Positions 8,795 through 16,749 are shown, counted from the first letter of the stretch. The stretch is 17,397 nucleotides of DNA from Anaerolineales bacterium (GCA_022865865.1 JALHTN010000168.1:1-17397), one strand, 5' to 3'. Notes: generated by a model from the letters alone, not told the origin. Made by a program: numbers and translations.

Positions 8795-10147
8795 CTAATC
8801 TTGGTCGGTTTCATCTTGATCTTCGTCTTCACCACTCCCGATACCCAAAGGAGTCCACTTTTTGCTATCCTTAAGGCGGTGCTGGAATCCACCCCGTTCA
8901 TGGATATTATCAAAATTTTCTGGTTTGATGAACAGCTGTTCTCCATCCAGCAGACCACTCAATCCCGATTGACCTGGCTCTGGTCGTTTCAAGGTGGGCT
9001 GAGCTGCATGTGCGGGATTGTAGTCCACAGGTTCTTCATAGGTGGTGATAAAACCTTCGAAGTTGCGTAAAATAATTTTGTGATCTGACATACTCAGCAG
9101 GTAGTTGGGACCTACGGGGATTTTTCCGCCACCACCTGGTGCATCAACAATGAATACAGGAACTGCATATCCAGAAGTATGACCGCGTAAACCCTCAATG
9201 ATTTCAACACCCTTCGCTACTGGGGTGCGAAAATGGCCTGCGCCTTCAACCAAATCACACTGGTAGAGATAATATGGGCGCACCCGTATGCGTACCAAGT
9301 CGTGTACCAGCTGCCGTTGAATATGCACATTGTCATTTACTCCAGCCAGGAGTACTGACTGATTACCCAGAGGGATTCCCGCTTTGGTCAGGCGATCACA
9401 TGCTTCGGCTAGTTCGGTGGTGATCTCATTTGGGTGGTTTACATGGATGTTAAGCCACAGCGGGTGATACTGCTGCAGTATTTCCGTGAGCTCATCCGTT
9501 ATCCGCATGGGCAAAAAAATTGGCACCCTCGATCCGATGCGCACAATTTCGATATGCGGGATCTCGCGCAAGCGGCGTAAGATCTCATCCAAGATTTTGG
9601 GTGCTAATACCAGCGGATCTCCTCCGGAAAGGAGCACATCCCGGATCTGGGGTGTACGTTCGAGATATTCGAGCTGCATCTCGAATTCAGCGCGGGAGAA
9701 GGTGGCTGATGGATCGCCAACGATGCGGGAACGGGTGCAATATCGGCAGTAAGAGGCACATTGGGTTGTAACCAGCATTAATGCCCGATCAGGATATCGG
9801 TGTACCAATCCAGGTACAGGCGAATGCCGATCTTCTGCAAGAGAGTCTTCCATCATGGCAGTGAAAGGCGTCATCTCGATTTCAGTCGGGACGACCTGCT
9901 TGCGGATAGGATCGTTTGGATCGTCAGGATCGATCAGGGAAATGAAATAGGGGGTAATGTCGACCCGGAATAAATGGGCAGCAGATAATGCCTTCCGCTC
10001 GCTCTCTGTGAGTGGGATCACCTGTTCGAATTCTTCTGGGGTATTAATACGGTTGCTCAGCTGCCATCGCCAATCATTCCATTTCTCGTCAGGGACATGC
10101 TTAAAAAATGGGGCTCTCTTAGATGTAAAGGGTTGGTTTACCATCAT
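8795..10147 (-). CDS. kamA: KamA-family lysine 2,3-aminomutase (radical SAM, PLP)
   Basis: A 450-residue radical SAM enzyme that would convert L-lysine to L-beta-lysine. From the chosen start, the cluster motif is C130-x3-C134-x2-C137 (CASYCRYC). SGGDPL is the radical SAM glycine segment. K342 in PGGGGKIPV binds PLP. The two aspartates that bind the lysine side chain in the clostridial enzyme are kept: D298 in CDLVEGAGHFRTP and D335 in VDAPGGGG. This argues for lysine rather than glutamate as substrate. The C-terminal part extends past the core by about 50 residues and ends in an acidic tail (GEDEDQDETDQD). I chose the ATG at 10147, which has GGAGAG 6 bases upstream; that motif overlaps a TTG at 10159 that is also in frame. 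It is the last gene of its operon, 41 bases after the propeller lipoprotein gene. The beta-lysine acetyltransferase gene (ablB) is not adjacent. Confidence 0.9.
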   Translation of the reverse strand: MMVNQPFTSKRAPFFKHVPDEKWNDWRWQLSNRINTPEEFEQVIPLTESERKALSAAHLFRVDITPYFISLIDPDDPNDPIRKQVVPTEIEMTPFTAMMEDSLAEDRHSPVPGLVHRYPDRALMLVTTQCASYCRYCTRSRIVGDPSATFSRAEFEMQLEYLERTPQIRDVLLSGGDPLVLAPKILDEILRRLREIPHIEIVRIGSRVPIFLPMRITDELTEILQQYHPLWLNIHVNHPNEITTELAEACDRLTKAGIPLGNQSVLLAGVNDNVHIQRQLVHDLVRIRVRPYYLYQCDLVEGAGHFRTPVAKGVEIIEGLRGHTSGYAVPVFIVDAPGGGGKIPVGPNYLLSMSDHKIILRNFEGFITTYEEPVDYNPAHAAQPTLKRPEPGQSGLSGLLDGEQLFIKPENFDNIHERGGFQHRLKDSKKWTPLGIGSGEDEDQDETDQD

Positions 10148-10188
10148 TCGGCTCTCCAAATTAATATCTTGATCACCAATATTAGGAT

Positions 10189-12087
10189 TTACTGATCTCT
10201 TTCAACAACAATCCAGCCGGTGAAGGAGGGGTGTCTATCCTCATCACCAGTAATTTCAGCTATAGTTTCCTGAAGGTGAGTCCGCCAAATCTTTAATACC
10301 TGCTGCTGTTCATAAAGCAGGAATTCGCCATCGGGGGAGATGCTCAAAGGGTGAATCCCGGCAGCGGGCAGGAGCAGGGTATGGGTATTCTCTGCTGGTA
10401 AATAATAATAAAGACCATCCAGGTCTGCTCCTGCTCCACTCAATCCATAAAAGAGTGAGCCATCTTGTGCCCAAACAGGATGTGTTGCATAACCATAGGA
10501 GTTGTTCGTAAGCGGTGTTAAATTGCTGCCATCTGGATGGGCGCGATATAAACGGGTGGGGAAGTTCGCAGCCTCATTCGGATCCTGGTCGAGCCCAAAA
10601 GCGATCCAGCTGCCGTCAGGGGACCATGCTGGGGTATGTGCCCCAGCAATTAAGGTGCTGCCATCTTCCGCCATTGAGTTTATCACCGGGTCGGCAACGA
10701 CCTGGGCGGTATTGTTGGATAAATCTATGATGGTTAATCCCGGGCTGCTGTTGCAGGGCTCACCATAATCGAGACCAGTGATCGCCAACTGGTCTCCTTC
10801 AGGTGACCAGGCTGCCCCGGTATCACAGCCGTACCCGCGCATGTCTTCTGGGATTGGCAGATCATGCCAGGTGCTTTCCTCCATGGATACCCACCCATGT
10901 CGAATTGGTTCGCTCTGGTTTTCCGGGTAGTGAGATACCAGCAAGCGACCGGTATTTGACCAGGATCGGGGTAGTAGAGTCCCGTCTTCGGGAGCAGAGA
11001 TTAATTGGGTTTTGGCCTGGGTTTGCAAAGTAAAAACGCTGATACCCTCGTCATCGCTATATGCCAGAAGCTCTCCATCCGGAGTGAGTACGGCTCCCTT
11101 TAGATCACTGGTTCTGGTTAATTGGGATGGCATAGTGACTTTGTTGAAAACATCGAAACCAAAAAAATTACCATCAAAGACATAGGACATCACCAAACCT
11201 AAGCCTGTAGGTTCCGACAAGAGCTCATGCAGGTCCCCAGTTAATTGCCAAGCTTCCTCAATGGTATCTGCATCCGGCCTGCCTTGCCCTGTCCCAGGAA
11301 TGATCAGGTGTTGGGTTTGGCCATCCTCGGTTCGCGTTTCATCAAGATTGGCAAATTTAGTTCGAAGCTCGTCGAGCAGAGCCAGACGACTATCAGGGGT
11401 TGGTATCTGCCAGAAATCATTTCTGCAGTCATCCAGGTAAATAGATGAGCCATCAGGGAAGATCCTTAAATTATCGCACCATGCTTCAGGGCCATCGCTG
11501 CGGATGAACGTAAAGATTGGCTGCAGCTCCACCCCATAAGTGTCCTCCAGGAGAATCTTCACCCCGGAGATGATATCGTAGCTGTTTAGACGGTTTAATT
11601 CTAAATTACCAGTTTCCGTATAAGATGGTAAGGCTTCTGCATGCGCTAAAAGAAGGTAGCCCAGGGTATCGTTGAAGGCGGTGACCATATTGAAGAGGGC
11701 ACTACCTTCACCGAGGACATCTTTCCTGACGCGCATTAACAGTGATTCTACGGTGTAATCCTGTGCTTCTTCTCGTGGAATACTATAAGGTTCTCCCCAA
11801 TTACCATCCGCATCCAAGTCCAGTCTTTGGGCAGCTCGAATTACATTGTCTGCGATCACCAGGCGGATTTTCCATTGCTCTTCTTGATTCTTTTCATCCA
11901 CTTCGATGAAGTAATCGGTGGTACTGCTGTTCTCCCAGCGTTCGATTGCGCTGTCGACCTCTTCTATTGGAGGAACCTCCGGTGTTGGCAATGTGGGCAG
12001 TTCTACTTCAGTTGGTATCGGTGTAGGGCTGCTGCAGGCAGCCAACAGAAAGACCAAGATCGTCAAAATAAACAGGGATTTCTTCAC
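10189..12087 (-). CDS. Lipoprotein with C-terminal WD40/TolB-like beta-propeller
   Basis: A 632-residue exported lipoprotein. The signal peptide (MKKSLFILTILVFLLAAC) ends in a lipobox with C18 as the lipidated residue, followed by a Pro/Thr linker (about 19-40). Residues about 45-310 are a domain I do not recognise. From about 325 to the end there are at least six propeller-type repeats: TPDGELLAYSDD, WSNTGRLLVSHY, WSPEGDQLAITG, WSPDGSWIAFG, WAQDGSLFYG, and SPDGEFLLYE. These carry the W-S-P-D-G turn typical of TolB/WD40-like blades. It probably sits at the outer face of the cytoplasmic membrane and binds a protein or glycan, but no catalytic motif is seen. The start is GTG, overlapping the previous lipoprotein's stop as GTGA, so the two are likely translated together. 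Confidence 0.85.
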   Translation of the reverse strand: MKKSLFILTILVFLLAACSSPTPIPTEVELPTLPTPEVPPIEEVDSAIERWENSSTTDYFIEVDEKNQEEQWKIRLVIADNVIRAAQRLDLDADGNWGEPYSIPREEAQDYTVESLLMRVRKDVLGEGSALFNMVTAFNDTLGYLLLAHAEALPSYTETGNLELNRLNSYDIISGVKILLEDTYGVELQPIFTFIRSDGPEAWCDNLRIFPDGSSIYLDDCRNDFWQIPTPDSRLALLDELRTKFANLDETRTEDGQTQHLIIPGTGQGRPDADTIEEAWQLTGDLHELLSEPTGLGLVMSYVFDGNFFGFDVFNKVTMPSQLTRTSDLKGAVLTPDGELLAYSDDEGISVFTLQTQAKTQLISAPEDGTLLPRSWSNTGRLLVSHYPENQSEPIRHGWVSMEESTWHDLPIPEDMRGYGCDTGAAWSPEGDQLAITGLDYGEPCNSSPGLTIIDLSNNTAQVVADPVINSMAEDGSTLIAGAHTPAWSPDGSWIAFGLDQDPNEAANFPTRLYRAHPDGSNLTPLTNNSYGYATHPVWAQDGSLFYGLSGAGADLDGLYYYLPAENTHTLLLPAAGIHPLSISPDGEFLLYEQQQVLKIWRTHLQETIAEITGDEDRHPSFTGWIVVERDQ

Positions 12088-13082
12088 GGACTAAGTAATA
12101 CCTCCACGCTAGATAAGTTGATGATGCCGGGAATGCGGCTACCAGGTTCCCAGACTTGTACGCGAACCCGATTCGTGTAATCGATGTTGTATGGGACATC
12201 GATGGCGAAAGTCCCATACTGGCTCCCTGCTGGGGGGATCACAGAGACTTGTCTGCTGCCAACGATTTTACCATCGCTGGTGACGATTTCTATTCGATAT
12301 GCTTGGGTTGAACGCGGGCGTGCTTGACCAGCTACCCGCATGATACCGTCCTGGATCAAGCGGTTTTCTCGGGGTGATTCCAGGACGATTTCCTCCAGCT
12401 GGTCAATTGGTTGGTTGAGATCCTGATTCCCCACGGATTGCAGAATTAGATCGGTAGAGGATACCGATTTCAACCTGCCATGTTCATCTTCTATGCTGAT
12501 CTGTAATTGTCCAGATTCAGCTACAGCATTGATCCCATAAGCGATCTCGCTGCCCAGGCTAACCCAATTGTTTTCTAAAGATTGGTATGTGCGAATTTCA
12601 CGCATTAATAATCGCCCATCCTCGCCTAACAATTCTATGCGCACGACCGAATTGTCACCCGGTTTTACCGCAGCCCGCAAGATGAAGGGTGAGACAACTA
12701 TTGAACCTGGACCTGGGCTGAGAATCTGATTGATCGACAGCGGGATGTCACCTGTGGGAGGTGGGTTCTGGTCGCCTGGCAATTGTGATGGGGTGACGGC
12801 TGGGGCCGCGGTGGGCTGTTCTTGTATCGGGGTTGGGGAGCTTGTTTCGGCAGGCTGCTCAGTGGGTACGGGAGTAGTGACCCCTTGGGTAGATTCTGAA
12901 GGTTGATCTTCTGGCTCCAGATCGATCCCTTGAGCTTGGACGGTCAGCGCGATCACAGTCGGGAGGTACTCCTTTGGATAAAGTGTGGGTTGAGGGGTAT
13001 CAAGCATTCCGCTGCAGCTAGCAAGCAGAGCGCTGAAGATCAGAAATCCGAAGATCGCGGAATACTTAATTTCAAGCATCAT
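12084..13082 (-). CDS. Lipoprotein with Pro/Thr-rich linker and two Gmad2-like Ig domains
   Basis: A 332-residue exported lipoprotein. The signal peptide (FGFLIFSALLASC) ends in a lipobox with C23. A low-complexity stretch of Pro, Thr, Glu and Gln, about residues 55-115, forms a flexible stalk. Two beta-rich segments follow, about 116-215 (opening ILSPGPGSIVVSPFILRA) and 230-332 (ESPRENRLIQDGIMRVAGQARP). Both fit the Gmad2/immunoglobulin-like pattern: a strand, then SP-x3-x4-V/I, with alternating hydrophobics. Such domains appear in sporulation-linked and envelope lipoproteins and mediate binding rather than catalysis. It starts at the first of two ATGs (ATGATG), with a weak GGGA upstream. 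It lies 30 bases after the receiver gene and overlaps the propeller lipoprotein by 4 bases, suggesting the pair acts together at the cell surface. Confidence 0.82.
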   Translation of the reverse strand: MMLEIKYSAIFGFLIFSALLASCSGMLDTPQPTLYPKEYLPTVIALTVQAQGIDLEPEDQPSESTQGVTTPVPTEQPAETSSPTPIQEQPTAAPAVTPSQLPGDQNPPPTGDIPLSINQILSPGPGSIVVSPFILRAAVKPGDNSVVRIELLGEDGRLLMREIRTYQSLENNWVSLGSEIAYGINAVAESGQLQISIEDEHGRLKSVSSTDLILQSVGNQDLNQPIDQLEEIVLESPRENRLIQDGIMRVAGQARPRSTQAYRIEIVTSDGKIVGSRQVSVIPPAGSQYGTFAIDVPYNIDYTNRVRVQVWEPGSRIPGIINLSSVEVLLSP

Positions 13083-13112
13083 TTGTGAGTATTCCCGGTT
13101 AATTGGGGGTGC

Positions 13113-13478
13113 TCATTTACCAGTGTAGCGTTCGATCACGGATTGCAATTTATCCAGGCGAACTGGTTTTGTCAGGAATTCCTCGGCACCTGCAGCCAGT
13201 GAAATTTCACTGGCATCAACTTCGGGGCTGGCAGACAATACAACAATCGGGATTGCGGATACCTCTGGGTTAGCCTTCAAGATTTTAACTAACGATACAC
13301 CATCCGTGTCCGGCAGCATCATATCTGTCATAATCAAATCAGGGGGCTGCTCGATCACCAATAACTGGGCTTGTTCTCCGGAATTGGCAAGGATTGCCTG
13401 GTGACCGAACAGTTCGACAGATCTTTTCAAAGTCTCCAAGGTCAAGGGATCGTCGTCGACGAATAGAATACGGGCCAT
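13113..13478 (-). CDS. Receiver-only response regulator
   Basis: A 121-residue single-domain protein with the whole CheY-like receiver and no output domain. Key residues: acidic triad D8-D9-D10 (FVDDD), phosphoacceptor D52 in MTDMMLP, switch Ser82 in VVLSAS, and K104 in FLTKPV. All are intact, so it should accept phosphate from a histidine kinase. No kinase gene is in the window, which makes it an orphan. It probably works by protein-protein contact (CheY- or phosphorelay-like). GGGAGA lies about 10 bases before the ATG at 13478. It is placed 24 bases after the M32 peptidase gene and 30 bases before the lipoprotein pair, so it is probably co-transcribed with both. Confidence 0.93.
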   Translation of the reverse strand: MARILFVDDDPLTLETLKRSVELFGHQAILANSGEQAQLLVIEQPPDLIMTDMMLPDTDGVSLVKILKANPEVSAIPIVVLSASPEVDASEISLAAGAEEFLTKPVRLDKLQSVIERYTGK

Positions 13479-13502
13479 GATTAATTTTCTCCCGACTCAC
13501 CA

Positions 13503-15011
13503 TTAAAGTTGGTAAATCTCTGAATATTTTTGGGTCAGATAACGCATATAGGGATCAGGATCAATTTTGCTACCCGTGACCCGCTGGATGAGCTCCTGGG
13601 GTTTGAATTTTGCACCGTGATGGTGAACTTTCTCTCGCATCCAGGTAGTGAGTGCTTTAAAGTCACCGCGCTGGATTTGGGCATCCACATCGGGGATATC
13701 CTTTACCATGGCCTCCCACAATTGAGCTGAGATCAAATTCCCAAGCGCATAAGTAGAGAAATAGCCGAAGTACCCCTGAGACCAGTGAACATCCTGGAGG
13801 ACTCCCAGGGCGTCGTTTGGGGGTGCGAGACCCAGATAATCCTGCATTCCAGCGTGCCAAGCCTCGGGCAGGTCTTTCACTTCCAGAGAACCTTCGATCA
13901 AGGCGATCTCCAGCTCCAGCCGCAGCATGATGTGCATATTGTATGTGGCCTCATCTGCTTCGACACGGATTAGTGATGGTTCAACTTTGTTGATGGCTCT
14001 ATAAAACTCATCCGTGGCGACATTCCCCAGCTGATCGGGGAATATTTCCTGTAGGCGAGGATAATAGTGAGACCAAAACTGGCGTGAACGCCCGATGAGG
14101 TTCTCATACATGCGCGATTGTGACTCGTGGACTGCCAGGGAGGCACCTTTTGATAATGGAGTACGATCCAGGTTTGGATCAACCCCCTGAGCGTAAATTC
14201 CGTGACCGCTTTCATGGGTTGTGCTGAAAAAGGCTGAAGGGAAATAATCATCCATAACGCGGGTGGTGATGCGAACATCCCCGATTCCAATATCCTGGGT
14301 GAAGGGATGCGTGGATTTATCCTGGCGACCGTGCTTCCAATCATATCCATAGTCAGAGATCACTTCCACACCAAATTTCCACTGCAGGCTTTCATCGTAA
14401 TGCAGGTGCAGGAAGGAGTCATCAACCTGCTGGCGCTCGCTAATCGCCCGGATCAGCTCGACCTGGCGCGGCCTTAAAGCGGAGAATATCGCTTGGACGT
14501 CTGCGGTTTTTAAACCCGGCTCATAATCGTCCAAGAGCGGATCATACATGTGTTCGAATGGGCGAAAGTGGTCGGCATACTGGCGTTTTAAACTGAGGAT
14601 CGTCTCTAAGGAGGGTAGGAAGCTAGCAAAATCCGCTTCTTCCCGGGCGCGCACCCAAACTTGATGAGCGTCACTGGCTGCTTTTGCGATCTCTGCCATC
14701 AGGTTCGCGGGTACACGGGCTCTCTTTTTATACAGGCGATCTGTCACCTGGATTATTCTGGCATCGTCCGAGTCTGGGTCGAGCTGCTCTGCGTAGGGGA
14801 GCAGATCCTCCAAGAGCTGCCCAGCTTGATCGGAGGTGAATGTTTCGTGAGCAATGCGGGTGAGAGTTGCCAACTGGTGTCCCCTTCCGGCTGATCCACC
14901 GGAAGGCATTTGGGTCTCTAGATCCCAATGCAGTAAACCAATTGCAGCGACCAGATCGGAATATTTGTTGAGGATTGATTTTAATTGAGCTAATTGGGTC
15001 TCGGGGTTCAT
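13503..15011 (-). CDS. M32-family carboxypeptidase (Taq type)
   Basis: A 502-residue metallocarboxypeptidase of family M32, which removes C-terminal amino acids from peptides. The zinc motif HESGH gives H266, E267 and H270. The third ligand is E296 in the conserved HESQSR block. Other family marks are HWDLETQMP near the N-terminus, DIGIGDVRITTR, and ARVPANLMAEIA. Length agrees with family members (about 500). The ATG at 15011 has GGAG 5 bases upstream. An in-frame extension to 15053 would start inside the end of the dehydrogenase gene and lacks such a site. It has no signal peptide, so it should be cytosolic, recycling peptides. It is 26 bases after the SerA-like gene. Confidence 0.95.
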   Translation of the reverse strand: MNPETQLAQLKSILNKYSDLVAAIGLLHWDLETQMPSGGSAGRGHQLATLTRIAHETFTSDQAGQLLEDLLPYAEQLDPDSDDARIIQVTDRLYKKRARVPANLMAEIAKAASDAHQVWVRAREEADFASFLPSLETILSLKRQYADHFRPFEHMYDPLLDDYEPGLKTADVQAIFSALRPRQVELIRAISERQQVDDSFLHLHYDESLQWKFGVEVISDYGYDWKHGRQDKSTHPFTQDIGIGDVRITTRVMDDYFPSAFFSTTHESGHGIYAQGVDPNLDRTPLSKGASLAVHESQSRMYENLIGRSRQFWSHYYPRLQEIFPDQLGNVATDEFYRAINKVEPSLIRVEADEATYNMHIMLRLELEIALIEGSLEVKDLPEAWHAGMQDYLGLAPPNDALGVLQDVHWSQGYFGYFSTYALGNLISAQLWEAMVKDIPDVDAQIQRGDFKALTTWMREKVHHHGAKFKPQELIQRVTGSKIDPDPYMRYLTQKYSEIYQL

Positions 15012-15037
15012 GAAGTCTCCATAGTTATCGACCTGGA

Positions 15038-15979
15038 TTATACGATTTTCCACCTTAATGGGTCTCCCTTTAAAGCAGCGATTACTTCTGCCGCGATTTC
15101 AACCGCTGCACGAGCTTGAGCTTCCGTGGTCTGGGCGCCTATATGCGGGGTTGCAATTACGCGCGGATGAGAAACGAGGGCAGACATTCCTGGGGGTTCC
15201 TTGGCGAACACATCCAGTGCGGCGCCAGCTACCTGTCCAGATTCCAAGGCGCTCAGCAGCGCGGTTTCATCGACAATCCCCCCCCTGGCAGTGCAAATCA
15301 AGCGGGCGCCTCGTTTCATTACACCAAATGATCCTCCGTTGATCAAACCCCTTGTTTCGGTGCTAAGCGGAACATGGATGGATATGAAATCTGATTGGGA
15401 TAATAATTCCTGAATACTCACCGGTTTTGCCCCCCGGCGAACGATCTCCGCTTCAGGAACCAAGGGGTCAAAAGCAACCACCTGCATGCCGAGGGAACGA
15501 GATAATTGAGCTACTGTACTACCGATATTTCCCATACCGATGATGCCAAGTACTTTGTCCTTGATTTCTACTCCCATGAATTGGTTCTTTTGCCAGAGAC
15601 CTGATTTCAGGCTTCCATCTGCAGATGGTATCGATCTGGCCATGGAGAACATTAAGGCAAGAACATGCTCTGCCACGGCCTGTGTGGTTGCTAGAGGGGA
15701 ATTAACCACGGTGACCTGGTGCTGGTTTGCAGCTGCTAAATCGATATTATCAATACCTACTCCAGCTCTGCCGACGACCTGGATGCGACGAGCGGCAGAA
15801 AAGATTTCAGCAGTCACGCGAGTTTGACCCCGTACGATCATGGCATCGTACTTGCCAATGACATCCAACAGTTCGTCACCAGAAATGCCCGGGCAGCTAT
15901 CTACCTGAGCGTCCTTGGACAGGATCTCCAATCCTCTTTCATTAAGTCCGTCGGTTACTATTATTTTCCAGCCAGGCAT
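15038..15979 (-). CDS. D-3-phosphoglycerate dehydrogenase-like 2-hydroxyacid dehydrogenase
   Basis: A 313-residue NAD-dependent D-2-hydroxyacid dehydrogenase of the SerA type. The probable reaction is oxidation of 3-phosphoglycerate to 3-phosphohydroxypyruvate for serine synthesis. It shows VVGRAGVGIDNID, the NAD-binding GMGNIG (148-153), and catalytic R232 (TARGG), E261 (KEPPG) and H279 (PHIGAQT). It lacks the C-terminal regulatory ACT domain of longer SerA proteins, so serine feedback through ACT is not expected. The usual N-(A/S)-P-x-G-N-T-x-S-x-A-E-H loop reads NSPLATTQAVAEH, which makes other substrates (glycerate, glyoxylate, hydroxypyruvate) possible. The ATG at 15979 is preferred because GGAG lies 6 bases before it (15986-15989). 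An ATG at 15991 has no such site. It is the first gene of the six-gene run. Confidence 0.85.
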   Translation of the reverse strand: MPGWKIIVTDGLNERGLEILSKDAQVDSCPGISGDELLDVIGKYDAMIVRGQTRVTAEIFSAARRIQVVGRAGVGIDNIDLAAANQHQVTVVNSPLATTQAVAEHVLALMFSMARSIPSADGSLKSGLWQKNQFMGVEIKDKVLGIIGMGNIGSTVAQLSRSLGMQVVAFDPLVPEAEIVRRGAKPVSIQELLSQSDFISIHVPLSTETRGLINGGSFGVMKRGARLICTARGGIVDETALLSALESGQVAGAALDVFAKEPPGMSALVSHPRVIATPHIGAQTTEAQARAAVEIAAEVIAALKGDPLRWKIV

Positions 15980-16013
15980 GGGTGTCTCCATATCTTGGTG
16001 TTTGACAATTTCC

Positions 16014-16074
16014 CTGGGTTAGCCTCTCGATTCTACCTCAGATCACATTCTTCTTCATACTGCATCTAACCCAG
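16014..16074 (-). repeat. 9-bp inverted repeat in the presumed dehydrogenase leader
   Basis: CTGGGTTAG (16014-16022) and CTAACCCAG (16066-16074) are perfect reverse complements 43 bases apart. If transcription starts upstream of it, the leader RNA of the minus-strand operon could form this stem about 35 bases before the ATG. I recognise no known riboswitch consensus in the loop. Confidence 0.45.
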
Positions 16075-16129
16075 CCACGGGTCTGATTTCAAATTTCAGG
16101 GATCAGCACCAATTATTTCTGATTAGCTG

Positions 16130-16191
16130 TTTTCAGAACATGGCCAGGAGGATGTGAACGGCCAAGTTTCAAGGCAAACTTGTTCTGAAAA
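16130..16191 (+). repeat. 62-bp nested inverted repeat (three-way junction)
   Basis: An outer 11-bp perfect repeat, TTTTCAGAACA (16130-16140) and TGTTCTGAAAA (16181-16191), encloses two hairpins. The first is TGGCC (16141-16145) with GGCCA (16160-16164). The second is AGTTT (16165-16169) with AAACT (16176-16180). Every junction base is paired, so a gapless three-helix junction is drawn. The loop of the first hairpin contains AGGAGG. No T tract follows, so it is not a simple terminator. It could be a structured RNA, a protein site or a tiny non-autonomous element. Confidence 0.7.
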
Positions 16192-16242
16192 ATCCAATTG
16201 ATCAGTAATTATTAAACTTGTGTCAAAACTTCTTGATTGCCC

Positions 16243-16270
16243 TTGACTTTTACCATCACTCTGGTACTAT
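16243..16270 (+). promoter_or_regulatory. Promoter of the thioredoxin gene
   Basis: -35 TTGACT (16243-16248), a 16-bp spacer, and -10 TACTAT (16265-16270). Start would be near 16277, leaving a leader of about 45 bases with GGAGG at 16314-16318. Confidence 0.68.
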
Positions 16271-16323
16271 CGGCGAGGGAACTAAAAAATAATGTTGATG
16301 AACACTTTTTGGCGGAGGTATTG

Positions 16324-16656
16324 ATGGCAAATATTCCTGAGATTGATGAAGGTACATTTGATAATGAAGTATTAACAGCACCCGTGCCCGTGCTGGTTGA
16401 TTTTTCCGCAGTGTGGTGTGGACCGTGCAAAATGCTCGATCCAATTGTTGAGCAGCTGGCAAGCGAATGGAATGGCAAGGTAAAGGTGGTCAAACTTGAT
16501 GTCGATCATGCCCCTGAAATCGCGATGAAGTATCAGGTATTGGGGGTGCCAACATTGATGCTTTTCGTCGATGGAGAATCGCGCGAACGGATAACAGGTT
16601 TTCAACCAAAAGACCGCATTGTTTCGAAGCTAGATCCCCATATCAATAACAATTAA
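16324..16656 (+). CDS. trxA: Thioredoxin
   Basis: A 110-residue single-domain thioredoxin, a cytoplasmic disulphide reductase for ribonucleotide reductase, peroxidases and other partners. The active site is W31-C32-G33-P34-C35, followed by KM. The buried-charge residue is D26 in LVDF. The cis-proline is P76 in GVPTLMLF, and the GFQPKDRI end is typical. There is no signal peptide, provided translation starts at the ATG 16324, which is favoured by GGAGG 5 bases upstream. A longer in-frame start at 16237 would fall before the promoter -10 and is rejected. The gene has its own promoter and its own terminator, so it is monocistronic. Confidence 0.95.
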   Translation: MANIPEIDEGTFDNEVLTAPVPVLVDFSAVWCGPCKMLDPIVEQLASEWNGKVKVVKLDVDHAPEIAMKYQVLGVPTLMLFVDGESRERITGFQPKDRIVSKLDPHINNN

Positions 16657-16680
16657 TAATTTATTTTTCGTTGGTAAGTT

Positions 16681-16714
16681 ATTCCCAGGCGTGATTAGCG
16701 CCTGGGAATTTTTA
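16681..16714 (+). terminator. Rho-independent terminator of thioredoxin
   Basis: ATTCCCAGGCG (16681-16691) and CGCCTGGGAAT (16699-16709) form a perfect 11-bp stem with a 7-base loop, followed by TTTT. It is 24 bases after the thioredoxin stop and ends four bases before the -35 of the Fur-family gene. Confidence 0.92.
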
Positions 16715-16717
16715 ATC

Positions 16718-16746
16718 TTGCTCGATTGATCAACCCAAGATATAAT
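16718..16746 (+). promoter_or_regulatory. Promoter of the Fur-family regulator gene
   Basis: -35 TTGCTC (16718-16723), an exact 17-bp spacer, and a perfect -10 TATAAT (16741-16746). The predicted start near 16753 lies within the palindrome that follows, so a bound repressor would block initiation. Confidence 0.78.
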
Positions 16747-16749
16747 ACT

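Larger units (their letters stand above)
15980..16323 (+). other. Intergenic region between the SerA-like gene and thioredoxin
   Basis: A 344-base divergent gap with no supportable gene. It holds, in order: a leader for the minus-strand dehydrogenase with a 9-bp inverted repeat (16014-16074), a 62-base three-way junction element (16130-16191), AT-rich DNA, and the thioredoxin promoter and ribosome site. I find no clear promoter for the minus-strand operon. TAGAAT in the 16028-16045 area (minus strand) resembles a -10 box but has no matching -35. Confidence 0.6.

Noticed and set aside
13970..14350. Alternative frame within the M32 carboxypeptidase gene
   Set aside because: The main frame carries the HESGH zinc motif and family blocks along its whole length. 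The overlapping frame is a shadow.
16130..16191. LexA/SOS box suggested by GAAC and GTTC within the repeat
   Set aside because: The half-sites are about 40 bases apart, not the 4-base spacing of a LexA box.
16237..16323. N-terminal extension of thioredoxin from an upstream ATG
   Set aside because: It would begin before the promoter -10 box, and the ATG at 16324 has GGAGG at ideal spacing and gives the normal family length.
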